Positions 18,393 through 27,075 of a stretch of 64,000 nucleotides of DNA are shown here, in pieces; positions within the stretch are counted from its first letter, which is position 1, and every line of letters begins with the position of its first letter. The notes beneath the pieces were generated by a model. That model saw only the letters and a program-made list of their open reading frames with translations, was not told where the DNA came from and ran no database searches. The DNA lies in contig NZ_JAGGJP010000008.1 of the NCBI RefSeq assembly GCF_017872975.1, forward strand, positions 62,001 to 126,000, written 5' to 3'. The position numbers were made by a program, and so were the translations under genes. Source of the DNA: Rubellimicrobium aerolatum (GTDB lineage: Bacteria > Pseudomonadota > Alphaproteobacteria > Rhodobacterales > Rhodobacteraceae).

Positions 18393-19484
18393 TCAGTTCT
18401 CCAGCATCCAGAGGGCGCGGAACCCTGCGAGGTGCTCGTCGCCGTAGCCGCTGTCGAAGTCGGCCGGGACGCCCGCCGTCTCGACGTTGTCCGCGTCGAA
18501 GATGAGGAGCGGGATGCCCAGGCTTTCCGGGACCGGCAGGCCGCACAGGAGCCGCATCTGCGCGTCGATGGCGGCGTAGCCGGCCCAGCCCAGGCTCTCG
18601 CCGATGTTCATCTGCACCGTGCCCTCGCGGATCATGTCGAGGACGAAGGGCGTGCCGTTGAAGCTGGCGATGCCCAGGTCGGTCGCCCCGGCGATCCGCA
18701 GGGCGGGGACGACGAACTGGGACATGCTGTCGTAGATCGGCAGGATATAGTTGATCGTGGGGTCGGCCAGCAGCGCCGACTGCACGCCCGACTGGATCTT
18801 GGTCGCCCATTCGGTGACGGGGACGTTGATGTAGGTCTGCTTGCAGTCCGGGCAGTAGGCCGCGAGCGTGTCCTGGATCGACTGCACGAAGGGCCCGGTG
18901 GGCAGCACCTCGTCCGAGCCGATGATGAGGACGTTGGGCGCGCCCCCCGTCTCCAGATAGGCCCAGGAGGCGAGGATCTCCCCGGCCGTGGAGAACGGCA
19001 CCTTGGCCGAGGCGTCCACGAAGGCCTCCTGCGTCTGGGTGTCGTCGTAAAGGTGGGTCGTCGTCACCTTCATCCCGGCCGCCTTGGCCTCCTGCAACTG
19101 CGGGCCCAGCACCGCCGGGTTGAGGCCGCCGGTCACGTCCACGAGGTCGTAGCCCTGGCTGATCGCCTGGTTCACGCCTTGGATCCAGGCGTCCGAGGTG
19201 CCCTGGTTCTCCCAGACGGTGTATTCGAAGCCCACCTCCTCGGCGGCGCGCGTCATGGCGCGCTCCAGCTCGACCACGAACGGCACGATCATGGTGATCG
19301 GGATGGAGAACACCTTCTTGTCGGCCATGCAGGCCTGGGCGTCGAAGGGCTCGCCCTGCGGCGCGAAGTCGGGGACGACGCGATGCGCGTCGAGCACGGC
19401 CTGGGCGTCGACCTTCGCGTCGGAGAGGGCGGCTTGGGCGGGGAGGATCAGCAGCGCGGTGGCGGCGCAAAGACGCGTGTTCAT
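18393..19484 (-). CDS. periplasmic substrate-binding protein of the RbsB-type transporter
   Basis: 363 residues with a Sec signal peptide (about 1-18, TRLCAATALLILPAQA) and a periplasmic-binding-protein-4 fold: KVFSIPITMIVPFVVELERA, VDVTGGLNPAVLGPQL, MKVTTTHLYDD, VLIIGSDEVLPTGP and DLGIASFNGTPFVLDMI. It captures the ligand for the permease and ATPase genes that follow. It is first in its operon; four TGTCCGGACA-type palindromes lie just upstream, so it is probably controlled by the GntR/HutC regulator at 20975. Confidence 0.88.
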   Translation of the reverse strand: MNTRLCAATALLILPAQAALSDAKVDAQAVLDAHRVVPDFAPQGEPFDAQACMADKKVFSIPITMIVPFVVELERAMTRAAEEVGFEYTVWENQGTSDAWIQGVNQAISQGYDLVDVTGGLNPAVLGPQLQEAKAAGMKVTTTHLYDDTQTQEAFVDASAKVPFSTAGEILASWAYLETGGAPNVLIIGSDEVLPTGPFVQSIQDTLAAYCPDCKQTYINVPVTEWATKIQSGVQSALLADPTINYILPIYDSMSQFVVPALRIAGATDLGIASFNGTPFVLDMIREGTVQMNIGESLGWAGYAAIDAQMRLLCGLPVPESLGIPLLIFDADNVETAGVPADFDSGYGDEHLAGFRALWMLEN

Positions 19485-19524
19485 GGAGATGTCCCTGGTT
19501 CGGCTGGTTCGGAGGCGATTGCAA

Positions 19525-19633
19525 GATCATGTCCGGACATGATCCCGGTCACGATCCACATTTGTCCGGACATCTGCGGCGCACAACCGTTTCGTGCTCA
19601 TGTCCGGTCATTTCGTCGGAACAAGTCCGGACC
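19525..19633. promoter_or_regulatory. four operator palindromes upstream of the binding-protein operon
   Basis: The core is TGTCCGGACA. Copies lie at 19530-19539 (inside a perfect 20-base palindrome at 19525-19544), 19563-19572, 19601-19610 (TGTCCGGTCA) and 19624-19633 (AGTCCGGACC). Centre spacings are 33, 38 and 23 bases. The same motif recurs at 20.9 kb and 21.8-22.0 kb around the GntR/HutC gene, which is the probable binding protein. Confidence 0.75.
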
Positions 19634-19656
19634 TGTCCATGAAACGGGCGCTTTGG

Positions 19657-20880
19657 TCAGGATCGCGGCGGGTCCTGCGCGAGGCAGGCCCAGGACAGGG
19701 CCGCGCCGAGGAAGCCCAGGGTCGAGAACAGCGCGAAGCAGGCGGCGTAGGAGCCCGTGACCTGATAGGCCAGGGCGAAGATCGACGGGCCCAGGATCAC
19801 GCCGAGGAAGGTGTAGACGAGGATCGCGCCGGTGTTGGCGCCGACCCGGCCGCCCGGCGCGTTGCGCGCGGTCAGCGCCAGGAACACGCCGTTCCAGCCC
19901 ACCGCGACGCCACCCAGCCCGATCATCACCGCCACCTCCACGGCGTCGGGCAGGCGCGGCCCCCAGCCCAGCGCCAGCGAGAACGCCCCCGCCAGCGCGC
20001 CGATCAGCCCCAGCGTCCGAAAGCCGCCGATGCGGTCGCCCACGATCCCCCAGCCGATCCGCCCCGCCGCGCCCGCCAGTTGCAGCGCCGCGCCGACGCC
20101 GCCGGCGGCGATCAGGCTCCAGCCCTGGTCCACCAGCGAGACCACGGCGAACGCCGTGACGATGAGCTGGAGCGCCGAATAGAGCCCGCCCAGCGCCGCC
20201 AGCGTGGCGAGGGGGCGGCTCCGGCCGATGGCCCGCTGCTCGGCCAGGACGGCGGCCCACAGCGCGCGCGCGCCGGGGCGGGGGCGCGGCGGCGTCCAGG
20301 GCAGCATCCGCAGCGACAGCAGCATGAGGCCCAGCGGCAGGACCGCGAAGCCCGCGACGGCGAGCTGCCACGACGCGCCCAGGTGGAGGGCGAGGGCGGG
20401 AAGCGCCATGTTGGCGACGACCGCGCCGAGCGGCACCCCGCTCTGCTTGATGGAGAAGACCAGGGACACGTTGGCGCGGCGGCCCTCGCGGCTCAGGAGC
20501 TCGGAGGAGGCGGGGTTGTTGAGGCCGTAGGCCACCCCCAGCGCGCCCGAGGCGAGGATCAGCGCCGGGAACGAGCCCAGCGCCACGCCCCAGAGGCCCA
20601 GCCCGAACAGCCCGAGCTCGAGCGCGATCACCCGTTCGGCCTGGAGCCAGCCGACGACGCTGCCGGCGATCGCCGAGGCGAACATCCCGGCGAAGTAGAT
20701 GAGGCTGATCTGGTAACCGATCCAGTGCGAGCCCACGCCCAGCGTCGCCGCCGCCTCGGGCGCGAGCGCGGTGAGCGCCAGGATGGAGGCGGTCCCGGCG
20801 ATCTGCACCGCGGTCATCAGCGCCAGCATGGCCAGGGGGCGCGCCGGGGCGGGGCCGTCGCTCGACAGGGTATGGGTCAT
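19657..20880 (-). CDS. MFS transporter
   Basis: 407 residues with about twelve hydrophobic segments. MFS motifs are visible: GSVVGWLQAERVIALELGLF after the second helix, LLSREGRRANVSLVFSIKQSG near the middle, and WGIVGDRIGGFR in the second half. The ATG at 20880 was preferred over an upstream frame extension because it clears the operator region. It lies downstream of two operators and upstream of four more, so it appears to be a one-gene unit within the same regulon. The substrate is unknown; a role in uptake or export of the regulon's substrate is inferred. Confidence 0.85.
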   Translation of the reverse strand: MTHTLSSDGPAPARPLAMLALMTAVQIAGTASILALTALAPEAAATLGVGSHWIGYQISLIYFAGMFASAIAGSVVGWLQAERVIALELGLFGLGLWGVALGSFPALILASGALGVAYGLNNPASSELLSREGRRANVSLVFSIKQSGVPLGAVVANMALPALALHLGASWQLAVAGFAVLPLGLMLLSLRMLPWTPPRPRPGARALWAAVLAEQRAIGRSRPLATLAALGGLYSALQLIVTAFAVVSLVDQGWSLIAAGGVGAALQLAGAAGRIGWGIVGDRIGGFRTLGLIGALAGAFSLALGWGPRLPDAVEVAVMIGLGGVAVGWNGVFLALTARNAPGGRVGANTGAILVYTFLGVILGPSIFALAYQVTGSYAACFALFSTLGFLGAALSWACLAQDPPRS

Positions 20881-20888
20881 CGGGTAGA

Positions 20889-20941
20889 ATGTCCGAACAT
20901 GATCCGGGAATGCCGGCAACAAGACAGCATAAGTCCGGACA
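20889..20941. promoter_or_regulatory. two operator palindromes in the MFS-gntR divergent promoter
   Basis: TGTCCGAACA lies at 20890-20899 and AGTCCGGACA at 20932-20941. Their centres are 42 bases apart, four helical turns. They sit between the divergent MFS and gntR starts, so the regulator probably controls its own gene as well as the carrier. Confidence 0.72.
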
Positions 20942-20974
20942 TGACAAGTGCGGGCCGACCGCTTGGGAGAAGAA

Positions 20975-21706
20975 ATGGCCAAGGACGACCGGGCAACCCC
21001 GCTTTACTTGCAGGTGGCGCACCGCATCGAGCAGAGGATCGCGGACAACACCTGGCCGGTGGGCAGCCTGCTGCCGCCCGAGGACGACCTGGCGACGCAG
21101 ATGGAGGTGAGCCGGCACACCGTCCGGCAGGCCATCGCCCAGCTTCGGCAGCGGGGGCGGCTGACGGCGCGCAAGGGGGTGGGCACGCGGGTCGAGCCGG
21201 TCGAGAGCGACTGGCGCACCCGGTTCCGCAGCGAATCGCGGCATGACCTGTTCGACTTCGCGCGCGAGACGGAGCTGCCGTTCCACGTCTCGGGCGTCAC
21301 CACCGCGCGCGGGCCTCTCGCCATCGAACTGGGCTGCCGGAGCGGGCGGAAGTGGCATTACCGGGCCGGGCCCCGCTACATCGCGGGGGAGGACCGGCCG
21401 TTCTGCTGGAACGAGATCTTCCTCGACCACGGGCTCGGGGCGATCCTGGAGGGGGTCATCGTGCTTCGGACGGCGCTGTTCCAGCTCGTGGAGGCCCATA
21501 CGGGCGAGCGCATCGCCGAGATCCAGCAGGAGATCCGGCCCTGGGCCGTCGAGGCCGAGATCGCGGTGGCGCTGGGCGTGAGGACCGGAAGCCCCGGCCT
21601 CCAGCTCCGCCGGCGCTACATCGGCGCGGGCGGGCGGCTGCTGGAATACGCGATCCAGAGCTATCCCGAGACCTTCGTCTACCGGACGACCCTGTCCTCC
21701 GCCTGA
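20975..21706 (+). CDS. GntR family transcriptional regulator, HutC subfamily (UTRA domain)
   Basis: 243 residues. The winged helix-turn-helix (about 8-72) reads LYLQVAHRIEQRIADNTWPV, then EVSRHTVRQAIAQLRQRG and a wing RKGVGTRV. A UTRA ligand-binding domain follows (about 95-235, with FCWNEIFLDHGLG, IQQEIRPWAVEAEIA and LEYAIQSYPETFVYR). HutC-type regulators are usually repressors released by a pathway metabolite. The ATG at 20975 is preceded by GGGAGAAG. The gene sits centrally in the Rut/amidase locus, flanked on both sides by the TGTCCGGACA arrays, which I infer to be its operators. Confidence 0.9.
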   Translation: MAKDDRATPLYLQVAHRIEQRIADNTWPVGSLLPPEDDLATQMEVSRHTVRQAIAQLRQRGRLTARKGVGTRVEPVESDWRTRFRSESRHDLFDFARETELPFHVSGVTTARGPLAIELGCRSGRKWHYRAGPRYIAGEDRPFCWNEIFLDHGLGAILEGVIVLRTALFQLVEAHTGERIAEIQQEIRPWAVEAEIAVALGVRTGSPGLQLRRRYIGAGGRLLEYAIQSYPETFVYRTTLSSA

Positions 21707-21796
21707 CCGCTCGCGGCCTGCCCGCGTTTTCAGCGCCCGCCCGTCGCCCTGCCCGTCGATCCCGCAGAACCCCGTCCTTCGGCGGGGTTCTGCTCA

Positions 21797-22008
21797 TGTC
21801 CGAACAGAAACGTCTGGACACCGACCCTGTTCGATTCGGAATGTATGGACATGAGCAGGCCAAAGGTCTGGTCATGGCCAGATACCTGGTCCGGACATGA
21901 CCACGAGGCTGTCCGGACATGATCTTGAATGGGTCCGGACTTGAGCATTTCGTGAATGTCCGGACTTGCGCTAGGTATGTCCGGACCTGATCCAGTCATG
22001 TCCGCACA
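21797..22008. promoter_or_regulatory. phased array of about ten operator palindromes upstream of rutA
   Basis: Matches to TGTCCGGACA start at 21797, 21811, 21842, 21865, 21888, 21910, 21932, 21957, 21978 and 21999. The earlier ones are degenerate (for example TGTATGGACA and GGTCTGGTCA). The last six keep the centre GTCCGGAC or one base off. Centre-to-centre spacings from 21842 on are 23, 23, 22, 22, 25, 21 and 21 bases, about two helical turns, so the sites face the same side of the DNA. The array ends 30 bases before the rutA ATG at 22039. Confidence 0.78.
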
Positions 22009-22038
22009 TGAACAACAATCGACAGAGAGGGTCCCACC

Positions 22039-23121
22039 ATGGACATGGGCGTCTTCATCCCGATCGGGAACAACGGCTGGCTGATCTCCCGGACCGCGCC
22101 GCAGTACATGCCGAGCTTCGAGCTGAACAAGGCGATCGTCCAGAAGGCCGAGGGCTACGGGCTCGACTTCGCCTTGTCGATGATCAAGCTGCGCGGCTTT
22201 GGCGGCGAGACGGAGTTCTGGGACCACAACCTGGAAAGCTTCACGCTGATGGCGGGGCTGGCGGCGGCGACGAGCCGGATCACGCTGGTCGCCTCCACGG
22301 CGATCCTGACGCTGCCGCCCGCCATCGTGGCGCGGATGGCGACGACGCTCGACAGCATCGCGCCGGGGCGGATCGGCGTGAACATCGTCACCGGCTGGGC
22401 CAAGGCCGAATACACCCAGATGGGCCTGTGGCCGGGGGACGACTACTTCGGCTACCGCTACGACTATGCCGGCGAATACGTGAAGATCATGAAGGACCTG
22501 TGGTCCGAGGGGTCGTGCACGCATCACGGCACGCACTTCCGGATGGACGACTGCCGGATGTCGCCGCCGCCGTCGTCGCCCATCAAGATCGTCGCCGCCG
22601 GGCAGAGCCCGTCGGGGATGAGGTTCGCGGCCGAGTACGCGGACTACAACTTCGTCATGGGGACCGGGGTGAACACGCCCACCGCCTTCGCGCCCGGCGT
22701 CGCGCCGCTGGTGGAGGCGAGCCGGGAGACGGGCCGCGACGTGGGGGCCTACGTGCTGTTCATGGTGATCGCCGACGAGACCGACGAGGCCGCCCAGGCC
22801 AAGTGGGAGCTGTACCGGTCGGGCGTGGACGCGGACGCGCTGGCCTGGATGGCGGACCAGGGGTCGAAGGACACCAAGGCGGACGCGTCCTCGACCGCCA
22901 AGCACATCAACCTTCCCGAGGGGGCGGTGAACTTCAACATGGGGACGCTGGTCGGGTCCTACGCCACCATCGCGCGGATGCTGGACGAGATCGCCGCCGT
23001 GGAGGGGGTGAAGGGCATCATGATGACCTTCGACGACTTCCTGGTGGGGCTGGACGCCTTCGGGACGCGCATCCAGCCGCTGATGGACTGCCGGGCGAGC
23101 CGGCTGGCCGTCGCCGCCTGA
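22039..23121 (+). CDS. rutA: RutA-type flavin monooxygenase
   Basis: 360 residues, very close to E. coli RutA as remembered: [72 protein letters not shown]-like [29 protein letters not shown] and [12 protein letters not shown]. RutA is a luciferase-like, FMN-dependent enzyme that opens the uracil ring using oxygen and reduced FMN from RutF. It is first in the operon rutA-amidase-amidase-rutF-hydrolase, immediately after the operator array. Its stop overlaps the next start (TGATG). The substrate here could be uracil or another cyclic amide; family similarity favours a pyrimidine. Confidence 0.92.
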   Translation: MDMGVFIPIGNNGWLISRTAPQYMPSFELNKAIVQKAEGYGLDFALSMIKLRGFGGETEFWDHNLESFTLMAGLAAATSRITLVASTAILTLPPAIVARMATTLDSIAPGRIGVNIVTGWAKAEYTQMGLWPGDDYFGYRYDYAGEYVKIMKDLWSEGSCTHHGTHFRMDDCRMSPPPSSPIKIVAAGQSPSGMRFAAEYADYNFVMGTGVNTPTAFAPGVAPLVEASRETGRDVGAYVLFMVIADETDEAAQAKWELYRSGVDADALAWMADQGSKDTKADASSTAKHINLPEGAVNFNMGTLVGSYATIARMLDEIAAVEGVKGIMMTFDDFLVGLDAFGTRIQPLMDCRASRLAVAA

Positions 23122-24587
23122 TGCGGATGGAGCGCGTCGGCGCGGTCCCGCCCCTCGATCGGGGGGCGGGGATGGCGCCCGGCTGGCCCCTGGGGCTGGA
23201 GCCCGGGGGGCTGGCGCTGCCCGCCGTGGCGGCGGCGGGCGGGTGCGGCGATCCGGGGCTGGCCGGGGTCGCGGAGCTGCTGGCGGGGTTCGCCGGGGGG
23301 CTGCCGGTGTCGGAGGCCGTCGCGGCGCTGGCGGCGCGGCGGGCGGGCGATGAACGCGCGGGCGAGGCGGTGCTGTCGGTGCTGCCCGTCGCGGCGGCGG
23401 TGGCCGAGTCCGAGCGGCGATGGCGCGACGGGACCGCGCGGGCGCTGGAGGGGGTGCCCTTCGGCGTCAAGGCGATCATCGACGTGGCGGGGGCGGTCGT
23501 CACCTGCGGGTCGGTGGTGACGGGCGACCGGCGGGCCGTGGCGGATTCGGCGGTGGTCGCGCGGCTGCGGGCGGCGGGGGCGATCCCGCTGGCGATGCTG
23601 GCGACCACGGAGTTCGCGGCGGGGTCGCCGTTCAACCCCCGGCATGGGGTGGTGACGAACCCCTGGGACGCCGGGCGCTGGACGGGGGGGAGCTCGACGG
23701 GCTCGGGCGCGGCGCTGGCGCGGCGGCTGGTGCCGCTGGCGCTGGGGACGGACACCGGCGGGTCGATCCGGGTGCCGTCCTGCTGGTGCGGGACCACGGG
23801 GCTGAAGCCGACGCGGGGGCTGCTGCCGCGCGACGGGATCGCGACGCTGAGCTGGACGCTGGATCATCCGGGGCCGATGGCGCGGTCGGCGCGCGACCTG
23901 ACGCTGGCGCTGGGGGTTCTGGCCGGAAAGACGACGGTGGGGCCGGCGCGGGGGGTGCGGGGGCTGCGCGTGGGCCTGCCGTCGGGGTGGTTCGACGAGG
24001 GCGTGGACGGGGCCGTGCTGGGCGCGTGGCGCGCGGCGGCGCAGGTGATGGAGGCGGCGGGGGCGGCGCTGGTGCCGCTGGATGCGCGGGGGCTGGACCT
24101 GGGGGCGCACCATGACGCCGCCTGGGACATCCTGACGGCCGAGGCGGCGGCCGTGCAGGGCTGGACGCGGGCGCGGCGGGGGGAGCAGGACGCGGGCCTC
24201 GTCGCGCGGCTGGAGCGGGGCGAGGCCGTGTCGGGCGCGCGCTACGCCGAGGCGATGCTGATGCGGGCGGAGCTGATGGGGGCCTTGGCGCGGGTCATGG
24301 AGGGGGTGGACGTGCTGCTGACGCCGGGCCTGGGCGGGGAGGCGGGGCGGCTCGCGGACCTCACCATCGAGGTGGACGGGCGGGCGGAGGGCTTCGCGAT
24401 CATCTCGCGCAACACCATGGTCTTCGACTACACCGGCTTCCCGGCGCTGATGATGCCGGCGGGGCTGGGGCCGAACGGGCTGCCCTTGGGCGTGCAGGTG
24501 GTGGGGCGGCCGGGCGACGATGGCCTCTGCCTGGATGTCGCCATGGCGTTCCAGCAGGTCACCGACTTCCACGAGGCGCGGCCATGA
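23121..24587 (+). CDS. amidase signature family hydrolase (second copy)
   Basis: 488 residues. The catalytic region shows Lys in PFGVKAIIDVAG, cis-Ser in WTGGSSTGSGAAL and the nucleophile in GTDTGGSIRVPSCWCG. Its N-terminal ~90 residues are Gly/Ala-rich and variable. It resembles AtzF/allophanate-hydrolase-type amidases in general layout but lacks the C-terminal allophanate domain. It may cleave the amide or urea product left after RutA ring opening; this is inference from position. The ATG overlaps the rutA stop, and its own stop overlaps the next amidase by four bases. Confidence 0.85.
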   Translation: MRMERVGAVPPLDRGAGMAPGWPLGLEPGGLALPAVAAAGGCGDPGLAGVAELLAGFAGGLPVSEAVAALAARRAGDERAGEAVLSVLPVAAAVAESERRWRDGTARALEGVPFGVKAIIDVAGAVVTCGSVVTGDRRAVADSAVVARLRAAGAIPLAMLATTEFAAGSPFNPRHGVVTNPWDAGRWTGGSSTGSGAALARRLVPLALGTDTGGSIRVPSCWCGTTGLKPTRGLLPRDGIATLSWTLDHPGPMARSARDLTLALGVLAGKTTVGPARGVRGLRVGLPSGWFDEGVDGAVLGAWRAAAQVMEAAGAALVPLDARGLDLGAHHDAAWDILTAEAAAVQGWTRARRGEQDAGLVARLERGEAVSGARYAEAMLMRAELMGALARVMEGVDVLLTPGLGGEAGRLADLTIEVDGRAEGFAIISRNTMVFDYTGFPALMMPAGLGPNGLPLGVQVVGRPGDDGLCLDVAMAFQQVTDFHEARP

Positions 24588-25867
24588 GCGGGGCGCACCG
24601 GCTGACCGCCAGCGCCGCGCGGGCCGAGATGCGGGCGGGGCGGCTGACCGCGCTGGAGCTGGTGCGCGACTGCCTCGGGCGCATCGCGGAACGGGATGGC
24701 ACCGTGCGCGCCTGGGTCGCAATCAACCCGCGCGCCGAGGCGGAGGCGGCGCTGATCCGCGCCGACGACCCCCGGCCGCTGGCCGGGCTGCCGGTCGGCG
24801 TCAAGGACGTGATCGACACCGCCGACCTGCCGACCACGCACAACTCGCCGCTCTATGGCGGGCACCGGCCGGCCGAGGACGCGCCGGTGGTGCAGATGCT
24901 GCGGGCCGCCGGGGCGATCGTGCTGGGCAAGACCGACACGACCGAGTTCGCGGCGGCCGGGCGCGATGCCGTGACGGCGAACCCGCGCGATCCGGCGCGG
25001 AGCCCCGGCGGCTCCTCGGCCGGGTCGGCGGCGGCGGTGGCCGACTTCCACGTGCCGCTGGCGCTGGGGACGCAGACGGGCGGCTCGACCATCCGGCCCG
25101 CGTCCTTCTGCGGGATCGTGGGGATGAAGCCCTCGTTCGGGATGATCCCGACCGAGGGCGTCAAGAGATATGCGGGGAGCTTCGACACCGTGGGCCTCCA
25201 CGCCCGCGCGGCGGAGGACCTGGACCTGCTGGCCGGGGTGTTCATGCTGCCCGGCGACAGGGCGGTGCCCCAGCGGCCCCGGCTCGCGCTCTGGCCCACG
25301 CCTTACGCCGACCGGCTGTCGCCGGAGATGCGGCGGGCGCTGGCGGCGCTCCCCGACCGGCTCGGGCCCGTGGCCGAGGTGGTCGCCGCCCCGATGCCCG
25401 ACGAGTTCGCCGAGCTGGACGCGCTGCACCGGCGCATCCTCTGGGCCGAGGGCGGCGTGGCGTTCCGCAACCTGGCGATGGGGCGGCGGCATCGGCTTCA
25501 TGCCGATTTCCATGCGCGGGTGGCCGAGAGCGGACGGACCGCGCGTCAGGCGTTCGAGGCGCAGGACCGGCTGGCCGCGCTGCGGGGGGAGTTCGAGCGG
25601 CGCATCGCCCCCTTCGACGCGCTGGTGGCGCCCGCCGCGCCCGGCTTTGCGCCGTTGGGGCGGGGCCCGGGCGATCCGGTGTTCAACGCGCTGTTCACGG
25701 CGATGCAGGTGCCCTGCCTCGCCCTGCCATTGGGGGGCTTCGACCTGCCCCTCGGCGTGCAACTGGTCGGCCGCCGGGCCGCCGACGCCGACCTGATCGC
25801 GCTGGCGCGACATCTGGGGCCCGCGCTCGCGGCCCGGACCGAACCAAGGGAGACGACCCATGTCTGA
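24584..25867 (+). CDS. amidase signature family hydrolase (third copy)
   Basis: 427 residues. Catalytic elements: Lys in PVGVKDVIDTAD, cis-Ser in SPGGSSAGSAAAV and the nucleophile in GTQTGGSTIRPASF. The helical N-terminus (TASAARAEMRAGRLTALELV) is typical of GatA-like amidases. It overlaps the previous amidase (ATGA) and the flavin reductase that follows by eight bases, so all are co-translated. Three different amidases in one regulon suggest sequential cleavage of a multi-amide compound or hydrolysis of several related substrates. Confidence 0.87.
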   Translation: MSGAHRLTASAARAEMRAGRLTALELVRDCLGRIAERDGTVRAWVAINPRAEAEAALIRADDPRPLAGLPVGVKDVIDTADLPTTHNSPLYGGHRPAEDAPVVQMLRAAGAIVLGKTDTTEFAAAGRDAVTANPRDPARSPGGSSAGSAAAVADFHVPLALGTQTGGSTIRPASFCGIVGMKPSFGMIPTEGVKRYAGSFDTVGLHARAAEDLDLLAGVFMLPGDRAVPQRPRLALWPTPYADRLSPEMRRALAALPDRLGPVAEVVAAPMPDEFAELDALHRRILWAEGGVAFRNLAMGRRHRLHADFHARVAESGRTARQAFEAQDRLAALRGEFERRIAPFDALVAPAAPGFAPLGRGPGDPVFNALFTAMQVPCLALPLGGFDLPLGVQLVGRRAADADLIALARHLGPALAARTEPRETTHV

Positions 25868-26360
25868 CTGCTCGCCGGATGCCTTCAAGACCGCCCTGCG
25901 GCGGCTGGCCTCGGGGGTGTCGCTGATCGCCACGGCGCACGAGGGGGCGCGGCACGGGCTGGTCGCCACCGCCGTCACCTCGGTCACGGCGGACCCGCCG
26001 ACGCTGCTGGTCTGCGTGAACCGCACGGCGTCCATCCTGCCGCATCTGGAGGCGGCGGGCGTCTTCTGCGTCAACCTGCTGACCGAGTCGCAGGCGGACC
26101 TCGCGCGGCGCTTCGCGCTGCCCCGCGACCGCGAGACGCGGTTCGATCTGGGCGACTGGGCGACGCTGGCCACCGGCGCCCCGGCGCTGGGCGGCGCGGC
26201 GGCGAGCCTCGATTGCCGGGTGGCCCGCGTCATGGACTACGGCTCGCACCGGCTGGTCTTTGGCGAGGTGGTGGCGACGGCCTTCTGCGAGGGGCGGCCG
26301 GGCGAGGGGGCGGGGCCGCTCCTGTATCACGAGGGCGATTTCCGGGCCCTGGCGGCCTGA
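25860..26360 (+). CDS. rutF: RutF-like flavin reductase
   Basis: 166 residues of the flavin-reductase-like domain: FKTALRRLASGVSLIATAH, GLVATAVTSVTADPPTLLVCVN, ILPHLEAAGVFCVNLLTESQ and ASLDCRVARVMDYGSHRLVFGEV. This agrees with E. coli RutF along its length. It would supply reduced FMN to RutA four genes upstream. The ATG overlaps the amidase stop by eight bases and a 15-base gap separates it from the next gene. Confidence 0.87.
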   Translation: MSDCSPDAFKTALRRLASGVSLIATAHEGARHGLVATAVTSVTADPPTLLVCVNRTASILPHLEAAGVFCVNLLTESQADLARRFALPRDRETRFDLGDWATLATGAPALGGAAASLDCRVARVMDYGSHRLVFGEVVATAFCEGRPGEGAGPLLYHEGDFRALAA

Positions 26361-26375
26361 CGGGGAGGGGGACGG

Positions 26376-27032
26376 ATGCCCGAGGACCTGACGCTCAACT
26401 ACGCGCGCGCCTATGGGCGGCGGGCCGGGTTCGGCCGGCGGCCGGCGCTGGTGCTGATCGACTTCGCGATGGCCTATTACGACCCCGGCTGCCCGCTGTA
26501 TGCGGGGGAGGGGGCCGAGACGGCGCTCGCCTCGGCCCTGCGGCTGCGCGAGGCGGCGCACCGGACGGGGGTGCCGGTGGTGCTGACGCGCGTCACCTAT
26601 TCGCCGGGCGGCGTGGAGGGGGGCCGCTTCTGGGACAAGGCCGCGCCGCTGTCCTGCTTCGTGGCGGGGGAGGCGACGGCGGGCTGGGCGCCGGGGCTGG
26701 AGCCGCGCGAGGGGGAGATCGTGGTGTCGAAGCACTACCCGAGCGCGTTCTTCGGCACCGCGCTCGCGCCGATGCTGACGCGGCTGGGGATCGACAACGC
26801 GATCCTGACGGGGCTGACGACCTCGGGCTGCGTGCGGGCGTCCTGCGTCGATGCGATGTCGCACGGGTTCCTCGCGACCGTGGTGGGGGACGCCTGCGGC
26901 GACCGGCACCCCGACCCGCACCGGGCGAACCTGTTCGACATGGACGCCAAGTATGCGGACGTGGTGGGCGAGGCCGAGATGCTGGAGCACCTCGCGACGC
27001 TGGCCCCGCGCCGGGCCGGGGCGATGGGCTGA
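26376..27032 (+). CDS. cysteine hydrolase, isochorismatase superfamily (N-carbamoylsarcosine amidase-like)
   Basis: 218 residues with the Asp-Lys-Cys triad of the superfamily: Asp29 in LVLIDFAMAYY, Lys119 in VVSKHYPSAFFGT and Cys152 in TTSGCVRASCVDA. The FAMAYY and TSGCVRAS patterns and the FGTAL segment resemble N-carbamoylsarcosine amidase and maleamate amidohydrolase more than RutB. It may take the RutB role, releasing carbamate or ammonia from the ring-opened product, or act on a different carbamoyl compound. GGAGGGGG lies just before the ATG. It is the last gene of the rutA operon. Confidence 0.87.
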   Translation: MPEDLTLNYARAYGRRAGFGRRPALVLIDFAMAYYDPGCPLYAGEGAETALASALRLREAAHRTGVPVVLTRVTYSPGGVEGGRFWDKAAPLSCFVAGEATAGWAPGLEPREGEIVVSKHYPSAFFGTALAPMLTRLGIDNAILTGLTTSGCVRASCVDAMSHGFLATVVGDACGDRHPDPHRANLFDMDAKYADVVGEAEMLEHLATLAPRRAGAMG

Positions 27033-27037
27033 GGGGC

Positions 27038-27071
27038 GGGAGCCGGGCGGGGCGGCGGCCCCGGCCCTCCC
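27038..27071. terminator. GC-rich hairpin between convergent units
   Basis: Imperfect stem GGGAG...CTCCC enclosing GGGG...CCCC, placed between the hydrolase stop and the convergent CobW-like remnant. There is no T-run. It could serve both directions. Confidence 0.35.
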
Positions 27072-27075
27072 GTCG

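Noticed and set aside
25860-27032. Calling the 26.4 kb hydrolase RutB
   Set aside because: It has the isochorismatase triad, but its motifs (FAMAYY, TSGCVRAS) fit the N-carbamoylsarcosine amidase branch better than RutB, so it is left without a symbol.
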